Of a stretch of 64,000 nt of DNA, positions 1-11,800 are shown piece after piece. Under the pieces are notes generated by a model. It made no database searches, was not told where the DNA came from, and saw only the letters and a list, made by a program, of their open reading frames with translations. Position 1 is the stretch's first letter. Each line of letters begins with the position of its first letter. Origin of the DNA: Timema cristinae. Its lineage: Eukaryota > Arthropoda > Insecta > Phasmatodea > Timematidae. Location: positions 1,129,433 through 1,193,432 of the forward strand of contig JBCFYV010000012.1 in assembly GCA_039000515.1 (NCBI GenBank), given 5' to 3'. The position numbers and the translations under genes were made by a program.

Positions 1-1237
1 CATTCCTGTGAAATATTATTAAAATCAATATTTATTTTCCTTATTCTTGTCCAAAACTCATTGCTTGGAAATTACACATTCATTTGAACTAGTTTATTTT
101 ATGAAAAAACATTTGAGTAAGTACGTTCAAATCTAAGCACTTGAAATAATTTCGAACAAAGGTTTTGCACATGAATGCGAAAAACATTTTTTTGTTCAGT
201 GAAAGTTATTTTGTAGATTTTTTTAAATAAATACTTTTATTTCAACGAAACTGTGCAATTTAGAGAAATGTATTAGATTTTGTTCTAATATGTTAAACAG
301 TCTGATTTTGTATTAACAGTAGTAATCAGAATCCTCCAAATCTGTAGGTGTGTTCAAGATTTGAGGATTCAAAATCTTAAAGAAATATCTCTTCTTTTTC
401 AAAATTTTAAATTGTAATTTGTTTTAGAGCTCTAATACTGCTTTGTGTTGGTTCAGCCCCAACATAGTTCTGGTACAAACTCAACAACCTGCCAGAAGAA
501 TGTTATTATGAATTTTAACATTTAGTTAATATTTATATTTTATAATATTATGTTATATTCCTATTTCCTCATAAATGTAGATTTAAACTCAAGATTTGGG
601 GTTAAGATATAAGCTAAATACTTGTATTGAAAAAATAGTTTATTCAGACTGATCTCTGGCAGCCATAAAACAATGCTTGTTTGTTGATGATTTATTGTTA
701 TTACTTGGTAATTAGTACTGTTATTGTAATGTTTCTAAATTAGTTTAGTTTTATAGGTTCTCTTAGCATACATAGTCTGTTAACTGTTTATTTTACATGA
801 CATCAATATAGCATTACATTTAAACACAACTTCCTAGTTTACTGTTCCCAAACAAAATGATCATCAACATATGTTTTTACCATGTCATGGATTACAGATA
901 TCACAGCACTGTTCAAGGTATTAAAGTTAAGGTCCAATCACTGAACATTCCACTTATTGTGATACATGTAACTAGTGAACATAACCTAGACATAAGTTGG
1001 TTATACTGTTCTTTTTTTGACATTAAGTGTGTAGATGAGGAAATGCAAAAATAAACTAAGAAACTATACTGGGACTTAAATTATCAAAACTCACTTTATT
1101 TTAAGAGAACTTGAACATAAAAAATTTCATACTTTAGAGAATGAACTTGTAGTACACTATATTTTGGAACTTTCCTGGTACTGAAAATACTGTTACATTT
1201 TCTAATCCTGTGAGTGTAATCATTATTGGTAGGGAGT
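1..1237. other. AT-rich non-coding stretch, nothing recognised
   Basis: Only short chance open frames with AT-biased codons (for example 857-1054). No splice-flanked exon, element end or tandem repeat was seen. It lies downstream of the last recognised DRC7 exon and may be intron or 3' flank. Confidence 0.5.
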
Positions 1238-1880
1238 CCTGGAAATAGTTATTATTAGTTAAAAGCCATGGAACTAGTTATTCTTAGTTAAAAGCCAAGA
1301 ACTAGTTATTCTTAGTTAAAAGCCATGGAACTAGTTATTATTAGTTAAAAGCCATGGAACTACAGTAGCCCCATGGCTTCTTTGGTGCTGACTGACAGCT
1401 CACAGATGACAGCTTTGAAATGTTACCAGACCAAATTACGTATCCCTACGCCGAACCAGATGATCTGCAAAAACATGTGTTTATCACATGTCACTTTTGA
1501 CAGTCCAAATGTAAGTATATACTTAAATGTTGACTGTCAGAAGTCAGCTGTGAGCTGTCAGTCAGCACCAAAGAAGCCATGGGGCTACTGTAGTTATTAT
1601 TAGTTAAAAGCCATGGAACTAGTTATTATTAGTTAAAAGCCATGGAACTAGTTATTCTTAGTTAAAAGCCATGGAACTAGTTATTCTTAGTTAAAAGCCA
1701 TGGAACTAGTTATTATTAGTTAAAAGCCATGGAACTAGTTATTCTTGGTTAAAAGCCATGGAACTAGTTATTATTAGTTAAAAGAGCTGAAGATAGTTAT
1801 TATTAGTTAAAAGTCCGGAGAGTTATTCTCAGTTAAAAGCCATGGAACTAGTTATTCTCAGTTAAAAGTCCTGGATAGTT
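1238..1880. repeat. 29-bp minisatellite
   Basis: Tandem units of about 29 bp around AGTTATTATTAGTTAAAAGC followed by CATGGAACT, with small variants (TTCTTAG for TTATTAG, lost CATGG). Spacing between successive AAAGCC words is 28-29 bp. The array is interrupted at 1363-1590 by a MITE and becomes degenerate after about 1785. Confidence 0.9.
1363..1590. mobile_element. 228-bp MITE with about 50-bp inverted repeats, TA target duplication
   Basis: The left end CAGTAGCCCCATGGCTTCTT is matched in reverse at the right end (CCATGGGGCTACTG). The complementarity extends about 50 bp, through GGTGCTGACTGACAGCTCACAG. The flanks are TA (1361-1362) and TA (1591-1592), and removing the element restores a normal minisatellite unit (GGAAC-TA-GTTATT). 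TA duplication and CAGT ends fit Tc1/mariner/pogo-type MITEs. The open frame across it is a by-product. Confidence 0.9.
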
Positions 1881-1920
1881 ATTCCCAATTAGGAGTCCTG
1901 TAGATGAATCAAATATATAT

Positions 1921-2160
1921 TTTTTCCTTACAATATAAAGAAAAGGTATTGTAATCATTAAAAATTTTGATGAATCCATGTTTTATGTGCCTCCAAACCC
2001 AAAAAAGTGTAATTTACAATATTATCTGTCTGTCCCTGTCCACAGTTATGAAATGGTTGAATGGATTTTGTTCAAACTTGATGTTTATGCTATTTTCAGG
2101 GAGTCGAACCACCGATAATCGATATTAACAATTATGTTAAGAAACCAAAGGACCTATAAA
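1921..2160 (+). repeat. Hairpin-headed repeat, short related fragment
   Basis: Shows the order seen in longer copies at 9970 and 47545: a run like AAAGAAAAGGTATTGTAATC, then TTTTGATGAATCCATG, AAAAAGTGT, CTGTCTGTC, then TTCAAACTTGATGTTT. Only the head is present and it is diverged. Confidence 0.5.
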
Positions 2161-2189
2161 GTAAATTGTTTAAGAACAGGAACAAAAAT

Positions 2190-2191
2190 CA

Positions 2192-2234
<43 letters not shown>

Positions 2235-2349
2235 TAAATATAAATAAGTCATTTATAATCATATTTAATGTCCTTTCTTAAACTTAATTATATATATATA
2301 TAATTAAGTTTAAGAAAGGACATTAAATATGATTATAAATTACTTATTT
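2190..2349. repeat. (TA)n and a 108-bp near-perfect inverted repeat
   Basis: A (TA)n run at about 2194-2227 precedes two 49-bp arms, 2242-2290 and 2301-2349. The arms match with about one mismatch around a 10-bp TATATATATA centre. The arm contains AATGTCCTTTCTTAAACTTA. It could extrude as a cruciform or be a tiny foldback element; no target duplication was established. Confidence 0.85.
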
Positions 2350-2429
2350 TACAAAATAAGAACTTTTAGGAACCAATAAGAACATTTATTAACCTCTATA
2401 TATATCCCTAATCTCATATTAACCTATAG

Positions 2430-3094
2430 ATATATCCCTAATCTCATCCCTTTCCTCCTTCGGGTTGAACATCTTCTCAAATATCTCATCCATAGTGCTT
2501 TTTCTTCCTCTCCTGTCTTCATCATTTTTCTGTCTTCATCCATAATTCTAATCTCTTGTCTTTTCTTACTTAGCTATATAACACCGTCTTACTTCCTTCC
2601 ACACCCCATTCCAGCATCTATGTCCATTTTTGCATCCAATCCTTCCTGGCTTCCCATACAACTCGCTTCATTCTTTTCTTATTCTCCCTATATTCTTCAT
2701 CTGTTTCCTTATTCCTATTCTTAAAAATCCTTCTGAAACATTTGTTCTTCTCCTCCGTTGCTTCCTTCACCCTGTCGATTCACCAGGGTGTCTCCTTCTA
2801 CTTCCTCTCATGGGTGACCTGGTGGTCTAGGGGTAAGGTGTCAGACTTCTGTGCTGGCGGCCGGGGTTCAATCCTCGTTCCCGGCACAGATTTATCTGAT
2901 TTCCAAACCCTTCCTTCACCTCTGACAAGACATCTTGTGAATGTGTGGAATGCCAGGCCGCCACCGTGGTTCGGATTCCACGTTAAGCTGTAGGTCCTTC
3001 ATTTCATCTCACAATCACCCTACCATTACACATTAGCGTAAGTGCGTATAACCCGAATGGGTAGTAAGACGCGGTGCTAATAATAATAATAATA

Positions 3095-3130
<36 letters not shown>

Positions 3131-3720
3131 CTTCCTCTCATCACTTGTCCTCCCATATACCTCCTCTCCAGCTCCCACCAGACTGTTCTTAAACCTTTCC
3201 TATTCCACCTCTACACTTTGCATCTCATCCTTGGGTATTAAGCTTCTTGTCTTTCTTATATACAGCTTTCTTCCCTCTTCATTTCTTAGCCTCCACAACC
3301 TTATTCTTTTTTATTGTCTTACTACCTTTCTCCTACATTACCATCTCTCTATGTCTGCCACCAACAAACAACCTGTGGTCACTATCCAAGATAACACTTG
3401 GTATTACCTTGATATTTACATTCTTCCTTTTCATTTCTTTGTCCATGATAAAATAGTTTATCACCGACTTTTGCTCCCCATCTCAATTGAATCTAATGAC
3501 TTTCTCTTTCCTTCTTATACCAGCTTTTTGTCACTCATTTTATTTCTTGCACATAACTCCAACAGTCTTCTACCCTCCTTGTTTCTCTCTCCAAATCCTT
3601 CCTTCCCTAACACCTCCTCAAACCGTACTCTCTTTTTCCCTACTTTTGCATTCAGATCCCCCATCACTTTGCAACACTTGTTTCCCATATGCCTTTCTAG
3701 GTCTTCCTAGGCTTTAGACA
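2430..3720 (-). pseudogene. LINE fragment (endonuclease to RT linker), split by a SINE
   Basis: On the minus strand, 3720-3142 contains an AP-endonuclease-like stretch (GDLNAKVGK, then [20 protein letters not shown]) followed by a decayed S-D-H-like region. 2799-2430 continues with the linker typical of RTE/Jockey-like LINEs (EEKNKCFRRIF, ALWMRYFEKMFN). Several stops and frameshifts break it. A SINE at 2812-3129 interrupts it, and the same family recurs on the plus strand at 30345-30480. It is non-functional. The clade is not certain. Confidence 0.75.
2812..3129 (+). mobile_element. tRNA-derived SINE family A, full length with target duplication
   Basis: The head has an A-box-like TGGTCTAGGGGTAAGG and a B-box GGTTCAATCC, then a body, the tail AACCCGAATGGGTAGTAAGA and a (TAA)n run. 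It is flanked by the direct repeat ACTTCCTCTCA(T) at 2800-2811 and 3130-3141, so it inserted into the LINE. Other copies: 16715-17007, 49602-49838, 49878-50174. Confidence 0.93.
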
Positions 3721-4080
3721 AATAAATTAGAATCATTTAGGTCTACTCTATTTCCTTTTGTTCCCAACATGGTAATTTGCTGGTTTGGCTGAATCAAACC
3801 ACCATTAATTAGATTATTATATTTAGATACCTTTTCCCAATTGACAATATTAAACATGCAAAAAATAAAGTTAAAAAAATGAATTTGGAAATAAAATGAT
3901 TTTCTAAAAACAAACAAAAAAAACCTCAATGGAGTCTGCTTGCAATCAAGCCATACCGAACAAACGGCTGCGTCTGCTGGCGAAGGTAGTGCCAACTTCT
4001 TTGAATAGAGGTCAGCATAACAAATCCTCTGGCCATTAATCTGTTTTCTATACTGATACATCTTTATTCAAGTAGCTAGC
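3721..4080. other. Non-coding spacer, nothing recognised
   Basis: A 115-codon minus-strand open frame (3714-4061) is Phe/Lys/Asn-rich without a recognisable domain or splice context. I regard it as chance. Confidence 0.4.
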
Positions 4081-4225
4081 TCCTAATTTATGCCCACAAG
4101 GCTAAGTTGACCTCGTTCCAGACCCACTGATCCACAGAAAATCTGAAAGCGCCGAGGAACAAAACCGGGACCTCTAGATCTGGAGCCTGAAGCTCAGACC
4201 ACTAGACCAGAGAGGCGGTCTTTTT
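4081..4225 (-). mobile_element. tRNA-related SINE family C fragment
   Basis: Read on the minus strand, CTCTGGTCTAGTGGTCTGAG resembles an A-box region. Next come CTCCAGATCTAGAGG, CCCGGTTTTGTTCCTC (degenerate B-box) and GCGCTTTCAGATTTTCTGTG. The body ends near 4081 without a clear tail or target duplication. Confidence 0.55.
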
Positions 4226-4344
4226 ATTATTTATTTAGTGTTCTGGAAAACCAAAATAAAACCAAATTAAATGATTAGTTCAAATGGAGCCCTGAATTTT
4301 AAATACATTTTTCAGTTATCAAGCTCCTGAATTATTTGTATTTT

Positions 4345-4560
4345 TACTTTCTCATATCAAGAGAAAGTATTGTGAATATGAGAAAAAATTGATCACATGA
4401 ATCTAAAAAAGTGTATTTTAAAGTTCTGTCTGTGGGTCTGTTCGTCCCTGGCCAAATATCCAAAACAATTTTATGAATTCTGTTCAAACTTGATATTTGG
4501 ATTTTATAGCGCTATACCACAAACAGTTTTTTTTACCTTAGCTACTTACTTAGTTTACTG
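4345..4560 (+). repeat. Hairpin-headed repeat, head fragment
   Basis: Starts TTTTTACTTTCTCATATCAA and GAGAAAGTATTGTGAATATG, so ACTTTCTC and GAGAAAGT form a stem. AAAAAGTGTATTT and a CTGTCTGTGGGTCTGTTCGT block follow, as in the long copies. The body after about 4560 is AT-rich and not clearly alignable. Confidence 0.6.
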
Positions 4561-5607
4561 ATGAGTAATTATTTAAACTTAATTTATTTTTAAAATAGCT
4601 TTAACAATATTGTTTAAAATGTGTATCTAAGATTTGACTGACATGACAAAGAGTAATGTATAGTTGGTTTTTACTCAAAAATTGTTTGAAGGGTAGTTTA
4701 CTAATGACTGATTTAAAAAAAAACTTGAAATTCCAAACTATAATTTACAATATATGAAAAAGTGTGTATAATTATCAACATTTATTAAAATTAAAACATA
4801 GACAGGGAAATTGCAATCATTTATGAGTAAATCCAAAAAATTGAATCTAATTGGTGTATTCAGGAATGAATTTTTCAAAAATTGTTGGGAGAGTTGTTTT
4901 TTAATACTTGCAGTAAATTTTTAACATACCTTCTTAATTTTTCAAAAGGCCTCTAAACCATCCTATATTCTAGCCCAGCATCTTACTGCCAATTTGAGTT
5001 ACATGCATATGTATTCACTATGCTAATGGTTATAGGGATTAGGAGGGTTTAATTTAGAGGAAGTATGCTCACATTCGCTTGGAGGTAGAGTGGAAAACCA
5101 TTTAAGAAACATATTAAAGTATAAATTAATATAAATATTCTACCTATTATTAATTTTGAAGAAAGTAGTTAGGGTCTACATCTTTTTAAAAATGTCAACA
5201 ATAATTTAATACTATAGTCACAACAACAAGATTCTCTTGGTTAAAGTAAAGTGTGTTTTTTTGAATTACCTCTGTATTACAGAGCTGCAACAGTAGTAAG
5301 AAGGTAGCAGGGACAATATCTAATAGTTATACAGATTATTAAAACAACTTTGATGTATTTATACGCAAAGACATGTGATCTGCCTCTGTCATTTTTGATA
5401 CATAAAATCAATATCTAAAAAAATATATATATAAATAAATTTTTTCTATAGTGATTGATGACTGCATTAAAATAAGTTTGTATTTTCTCCCTCACCCTTC
5501 CCATCATGTTCTTAACATACTTGGTGGCAGATAAAGGCATCAATAGAATTGCGATACAAAACATCAAACCAGTTTGAAATCGCTTGTATAGTTATCCTCC
5601 AGGGTAC
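4561..5607. other. AT-rich intron or 3' flank with a SINE-B scrap
   Basis: No exon recognised. About 5048-5105 on the minus strand matches the middle of SINE family B (the strings running through TTCCACTCTACCTCC and GCTCACATTC to TTCCTCTAAATT). The rest shows no structure. Confidence 0.45.
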
Positions 5608-5820
5608 CTGGTAAATGGACACCATGGCAGGGTTGAAAGTCAATCTGTCCCCAAGTTCTGATACGGGAGGTTTGGTGAACTCCAGGATGTTAGCACTGAC
5701 ATTACCCTGGTCATAATGAAACTTGAGAGTCATACGGTTCTCAGCCACAGCAAACACCCGCTCAGCAACATCCTTGTCTGCAGGTTTAGTTGGGTTGCGA
5801 TGGTACTTTTCACTCAGACT
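5608..5820 (-). CDS. DRC7: DRC7 exon e (last visible)
   Basis: 213 bp, phase 0 at both ends. Acceptor is tttgctag before AGTCTGAGT; donor is TACCAG followed by gtaccc. It encodes [20 protein letters not shown], then [21 protein letters not shown] and [12 protein letters not shown]. The family continues for well over 100 residues beyond this point, so later exons are expected leftward or beyond base 1; none was recognised there. Confidence 0.92.
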
Positions 5821-8800
5821 CTAGCAAACATCATTTAACACCTTATGATAGACAGTCTAAACTATTAATTAATAATGATAGGGTATATAAAATATAAAGT
5901 TGATATAGTACATGACTTTAAATACAAAATACACTCTAGATTTGCTATAAGATACTGTTTTAAAAGGGAAATGAATAATATTACACACTTTCAAAATTTA
6001 GATGTAGTGCTTCAGTTAGTTCAGTTTCAAAATTGCAACCTAAACATTAATGATAAAAAACAAACTTAAGTCTTAGTTTACGAGCTTCAAAAATCAAAGT
6101 AATTGGTTTAATGTACAGGTGATTCAGAGCTCATAAGTATGGTCCCAGGCTGGGATAGCTTGTCTGAAAACTATAGCCTTACAATAAATAGTAAATTATG
6201 TTATCATGATAATTATAATATTTGCTAATATTAACCATATTTGTATGTAAAAATGATTAGTAATGTTAATTGAATTGAAATGTGAAATGTATTATGCAAT
6301 AATTTTGTTACTTTCCAGTAAAACTATTTTTCAAAGAGCTTAAAGAGTGTGCAAGTAAGATTTAGATCTAACCAAAACAGTCCTCTTTGGTCCCTCGGCT
6401 ATATTTTTATCCCTGGGGACAAAAATGACATGACGGTGGTAGCAGAAGTCTTCTCGGTCCTTGAAGTGCTGTGTCATGTAACATGGCTCCATCTGTATAC
6501 TCTCCATACCATCCATGCGTGATTTGGGGTAGAACTTCATACTACGTTCGTGTTCCACATGACTTTGAGACAAATAGTATGAGTGCTCTAGAATATAAAA
6601 ACCAACATATCATACATATTGAGAGGCGTTATTTCCCCCACGTGAACATGAAACAAATATAATGTGTGTTTCGCTCTGCTTGAAATTAACAGAGGAAAAA
6701 TGGCGCTGAAAGGCTATATTAAATTAAATAATGAAAGGAAGATAGAAGGGCGAGGTCTACTCACTTACCAGAAAATTGTATGCCTCAAAGTTCACAACTA
6801 AAATATAACAAAACACATAATTATGTAATTTTCAAGGTACATCAATCCCCTTCTTCAGCAAAATTTACTATCTAGCCCAAAGCATAACATAGTACAGTCG
6901 TACCTGGTTATAGTGTCATCGAAGGGGCCAAACCAATTTTGACGTTACGTCAAAGTGACATTATAAAAAAGGTAACAACAGAACCCATTTAATAGCTTGT
7001 AAGGAAGGACATTTACAATAGAATTTACTAATCCAAACTCACGGCATACTTCAGCCTTTTTCTGTCCGCTTTCACATGCTATAATGACATGTACTTTCTC
7101 TTGAATAGAAGGAACTTTTCTTTTTGTACTACAACTTGCCATGATTGTAAAAAATGTAGGCCTACACATAATGACTACATAATGACTACCAAAACTAATG
7201 CTGAGCTTAAAAAACACGAACAAAACACCTTGGCTTTGGACACTTCCAGCCAGCTCAGTGACAATAAAGGAGGGTTAGTCCTCTCTTCATTTTGACCTTG
7301 AAGCGCCCACGATTCCCGGAACCCTCTCCCTGACTGTTTTGCCATTCAGTCTATTACTATACCAACACACGGCACATATGGACATTTAAATAATTTAAAA
7401 TAAAATACCTAAGAAGTTTCTGACGCTACATCCGAGTGGTGGTGATGCTAAAACAAAGGTTTTTATAACGTTAATAGATAACAGTTTGACTGGACTACTG
7501 AAAAAATGACACTACGCCCGAGTTGACGTTATAGCAAAGTTCAACTATAGTACTAAACAGAAAATTACAGTAAATAGTAACTCAAATAGTAAATTAACAT
7601 AATAATTACTAAATCTAATATTATGTACCAGGAACATGTCCTATTTAACTCCCAGAGAGTAGGCCTAAATGTCAGTAAAGGAACATGTATAGTGTGCAGT
7701 GGCAGTTAACTAAGTTGGGGGCCTTAGGTGCAATCTAATTTTGAGGCCCCTATCCTCCTTACTTACACTACACAATCTGAAAATCATAAATTTCAATAAA
7801 AAATTAAATTCAACTCAGTAGAATATGTGTTAAATGAATAAGAAAAAATATTATATTACAAAATAAGTAACAGAATAATATAAGTGATATACAAACTAAA
7901 TCACATTAATTAGAATATGAATTTAAAAATGTACTAAATTGGAACCTTCCTCGTTTTTTTTTTTGCGAATTTACTGATTTCTTCATATTCAAATAATTTA
8001 ACTAGGGGCCTACTTCATCTTCAATATACATAACTGATAATGTGTTTAAATGCATGTAACTTATTGAATTACATAAATGGTTTTTAACACGTTTCAATAT
8101 TGAAAATGGTCTTTCGCCACTTGCATTGCAAATTGGTAACATTAAAAAAAATCTTTAATAAGATTGTCTCCATGTTAAGAAATGTAGATTGAAGTCCTTC
8201 AATTAATCCCATATACATTTCAACAGAATTCAACACTTTTTCTTCTCGAGAATAGTTAATGAAAAGATGAAGTTCATCTTTAAAATATTTTATTTCAATA
8301 TATTTTTCACATTTTATGCTTACATTTTTTACACATTCATTAAATTCTTCATTCCTTAGTGAAAAATTGAAAAAAAAATTTAAAACTTTTAAAACTTCAT
8401 TGTAGAGTGCGGTTCTATATTCATTTCAGATATAAATTTATCACAAATTGCATTGTGAATGTTTATAACAAAATTTTGTTTGGCACTGAAATGTGCATCA
8501 TTAGATGATGTCTCATCAAACTGCAATTTTCTCTTCTTTTTTATGCCCACACCAAAGTTCCGATTTTTAGTCAATGAATTTGCAGCTTTCTCAATGTCTT
8601 CAATTTTGTTTCTATATCCATAATAAACACAGAAAGAAAACAGGGTTGGACTGGGCTCTCCAAAAGGGCGCAGACCTTGGATTTTCAGAGGGCGTAAATA
8701 TTTCAATGAACTAAAAAAGGTGTACTTATTTATTGTAAATAGCTATAGGAGTGCTAGTAGAACTCAAGAATATTCATTAATTATAAATATGAGTAGTTAC

Positions 8801-11800
8801 TGCAAGAACTTTCAAAATAACATTTCCCCCCCTCCCCTCCCCCCATGTGACTCAAAGCATTGTTGAATATTGTGAATTTTATAGGCTATTTTTCATAAAT
8901 TTAATATACAGAAAAATTCATGGGATAAAAGAATCTATCTCACCAAATTAGAAAAATATCTGGGGTTTAAGGAAAAAATTATACAAGATATTATGATTTA
9001 TTTTATTTAATTACGGTTATAGCTGCATTTAAATATCCTATTCATTTAAATTCAAAAATGACACCTGTACATGGGAATAGAGCCAGGGTATTTGGCTTAG
9101 TTTAACAATACTCTGATCACTGAGATATCGAGGAGCCGTTCCATGCTCAGGGTTATTCTTAACTGATATTTTAAGGCAGAATCTGTAATGGACATGTGAA
9201 AATTGTCATTTACAATTAATAAATCAAATTACTGTGAGACATCAGATAACGCAGCCATATTTTACTCTCTAGGGTAGCATGTGATAAGGCCTTAGCCAAG
9301 AGGAGAGAGCTGTCCCATCCCCCCCTCTTCAAAAATGTATATTTATTTTCATAATACAGCCTTATTTACGGCTAAAACAATATTAAATATATATATGATT
9401 CTGTACATTGGTCAGACAACAGCCCGTAACTCCCCCTTTCCTCCTGCCAATCAAAGAACACCCTTTTCAACATAGGCGCTGGAACTAAGGAGGGGCATTG
9501 GCATATTACCCCCCCCCCCCCCGATATCTTTCTGATCGGCGCAGTGGGGGGCGAATTTTAGGAAATAGATTAAAATGATTTGATCATAATTCTTGCGACC
9601 AGTAACATTGAAAAGGCTTGATTAGTCTAATCATTTATTTGCGTGGCTTAATATTTCTAATATTTTATACGCATAAATCCAATGAGTTTCTAATATGTTT
9701 TGTAGTTATGTAGGACAAGTTAAAATACAAGCAAACCTTTAATTCAAACAAGTTCCGATGTTTTGATAACAGTATTATGCTATATTTACTTAAATATATG
9801 TATATACACACATATATATGTATATATACATACATTTTTTTAATCAACCTAGATTAGCATGGACATTAAACGGCATTCTACCCCCCCCCCCCCGCCCGAA
9901 AAGTTCCAGTGCTACTACTTTTCAATATCGCTGTATCTCATGGATAAGAGTCAAATATTTGGTCAGATTGGAATTTTTACTTTCTCGCTATCTTATAGGT
10001 AGAGAAAGTATTGTGATTGTCAGAGAAATTGAAATCGAGATTTTGATGGATTTCGACGTTTCATGACCCCCCCCCTCTGAAAAAGTGGTTTTCGAATTTT
10101 TGTATGTCAGTCTGTATATCTATACCTCCAACTAAAGCCTAAACTATTTTAACGATCGGGCTAAGACTTGGTATCTGGGGTTTTCATAGGGTTTCTACAA
10201 GGGGTTTTTGGAATTGAATATCTAACCCTAAAATTAAGGGTAGTTTACTAGATGGTGAAAAGAGAAAAAATTGATTTTCTCAAAATCACCACTAAAGATT
10301 TTGATTAAAATTCATTTCTAAACATTTATAAATATTACAAACAAAATGGCTACTCTCAATATTTCGGCAAATGACTTTAAGGGCTGCGATCTGATGCGTA
10401 AATTATTATTTTTTATCATATCTCTGAAACTATTTGAGATATGAAATTTCTTATCATTACAAATATCTAGATCTATTTATAATTCAAATATTTTATTTGA
10501 AGCATATTTTTATAAAACAAATAACTTTCAAGCCATACGCAAATATTAACTTTTCAAACACAAAAGGTAAAGTATTGCGACCATAAAAAAAATCTAACCT
10601 GAAATGTTGATGGATGTCGATGTCTCATGACCCCCCGAACCCTAAAAAGTGGCCTTTGCAATGCCGTGTGTCTGTTTAGACTTAGAATTAAGAGTAGTTT
10701 AATAAAGGGTGAAAAGAGAAAAAATCAATTTTCTCCAAATTGGCACTAACGATTTTGATTAACATTTGTATCTAGGCATTGATTAAGATTATAAATAAAC
10801 TGGCTATTTTCATTTTATCGTGAAAATGAATTTTAGGGTACTTTACAAAAGCAGAAACGTTCGTATCTCCGCAACTATTTGAGATACTAGATAACTTATT
10901 ATTGCAAAATTGTAGTACTATAAAAATAAAAAACTTTTGTATGAAATATAATTTTAATAAAACCAACAGTTTCTGAGATATTGCCAAATATATTAATATA
11001 ATTTTGTGATCTTTATTTGTAAAGAGATACTACTTAAATTTGAACGCAATAATTCTCCAATGCCATAGAGTAATTAAATATAAGTAAATCTCACAAAAAG
11101 TTTGTTATTTTCCCTTAAACCTCTTAGGAGAAATGTTTGTACAATGATCTATCTCCATTTTAGACTAAATAGTCGATATTTAAATTTTTTATTGGTCAAA
11201 ATTTATAAATGAGGAATTTAATAGCAATGTGATAACAAGAAGATGTGTAACACCTAATAAATGTCAAAAATTTTAACCGGAAATTGAAATTTCAATACAA
11301 AGTGTTGACCATTGTTGACCCTATATTGATCTTCTGTCCAAACATACAAATGAGGACATTAATTCTTTAAAAATGAAATTATAAAATTTAAAATCGAGAC
11401 TCAAAAAATATTACACATAAAATATAGGGTAATTTATGCTTGGGTTTGCTAGTGTATATTATTTCGTTTCACAAATTTTACGAGTTTTGAGTAAATATCT
11501 ACATTTTTAAACAATAGATCGAGAAAGTCTCTGCTGAGTTTCATACAATTTATTTTTTAAGATTCGGATGGATACCTACTATAAGAACGGTAAAGTTGTT
11601 TACTCTAGTGCTTAGAAAATATGCATAATAACAACATGCGGTTTTTTGTATTATATTAAACTTGTAAATTTAAAATTAGCTATATTAATAAAAAAAAGTT
11701 ACAAGCTAATATTTACTTTTTTACAATAAGACCTAATTTCAATTAAATTTAAATTAAATAAAACATTAAATACAAGAGTATAGTTTTGAAGTTATCATAT

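Noticed and set aside
1373..1603. 76-codon protein
   Set aside because: It lies across the inverted ends of a MITE.
2812..2890. tRNA gene at the SINE-A head
   Set aside because: The head continues into a repeated body with a (TAA)n end and target duplications.
3231..3710. 159-codon hydrophobic plus-strand protein
   Set aside because: It is the antisense of a LINE endonuclease region.
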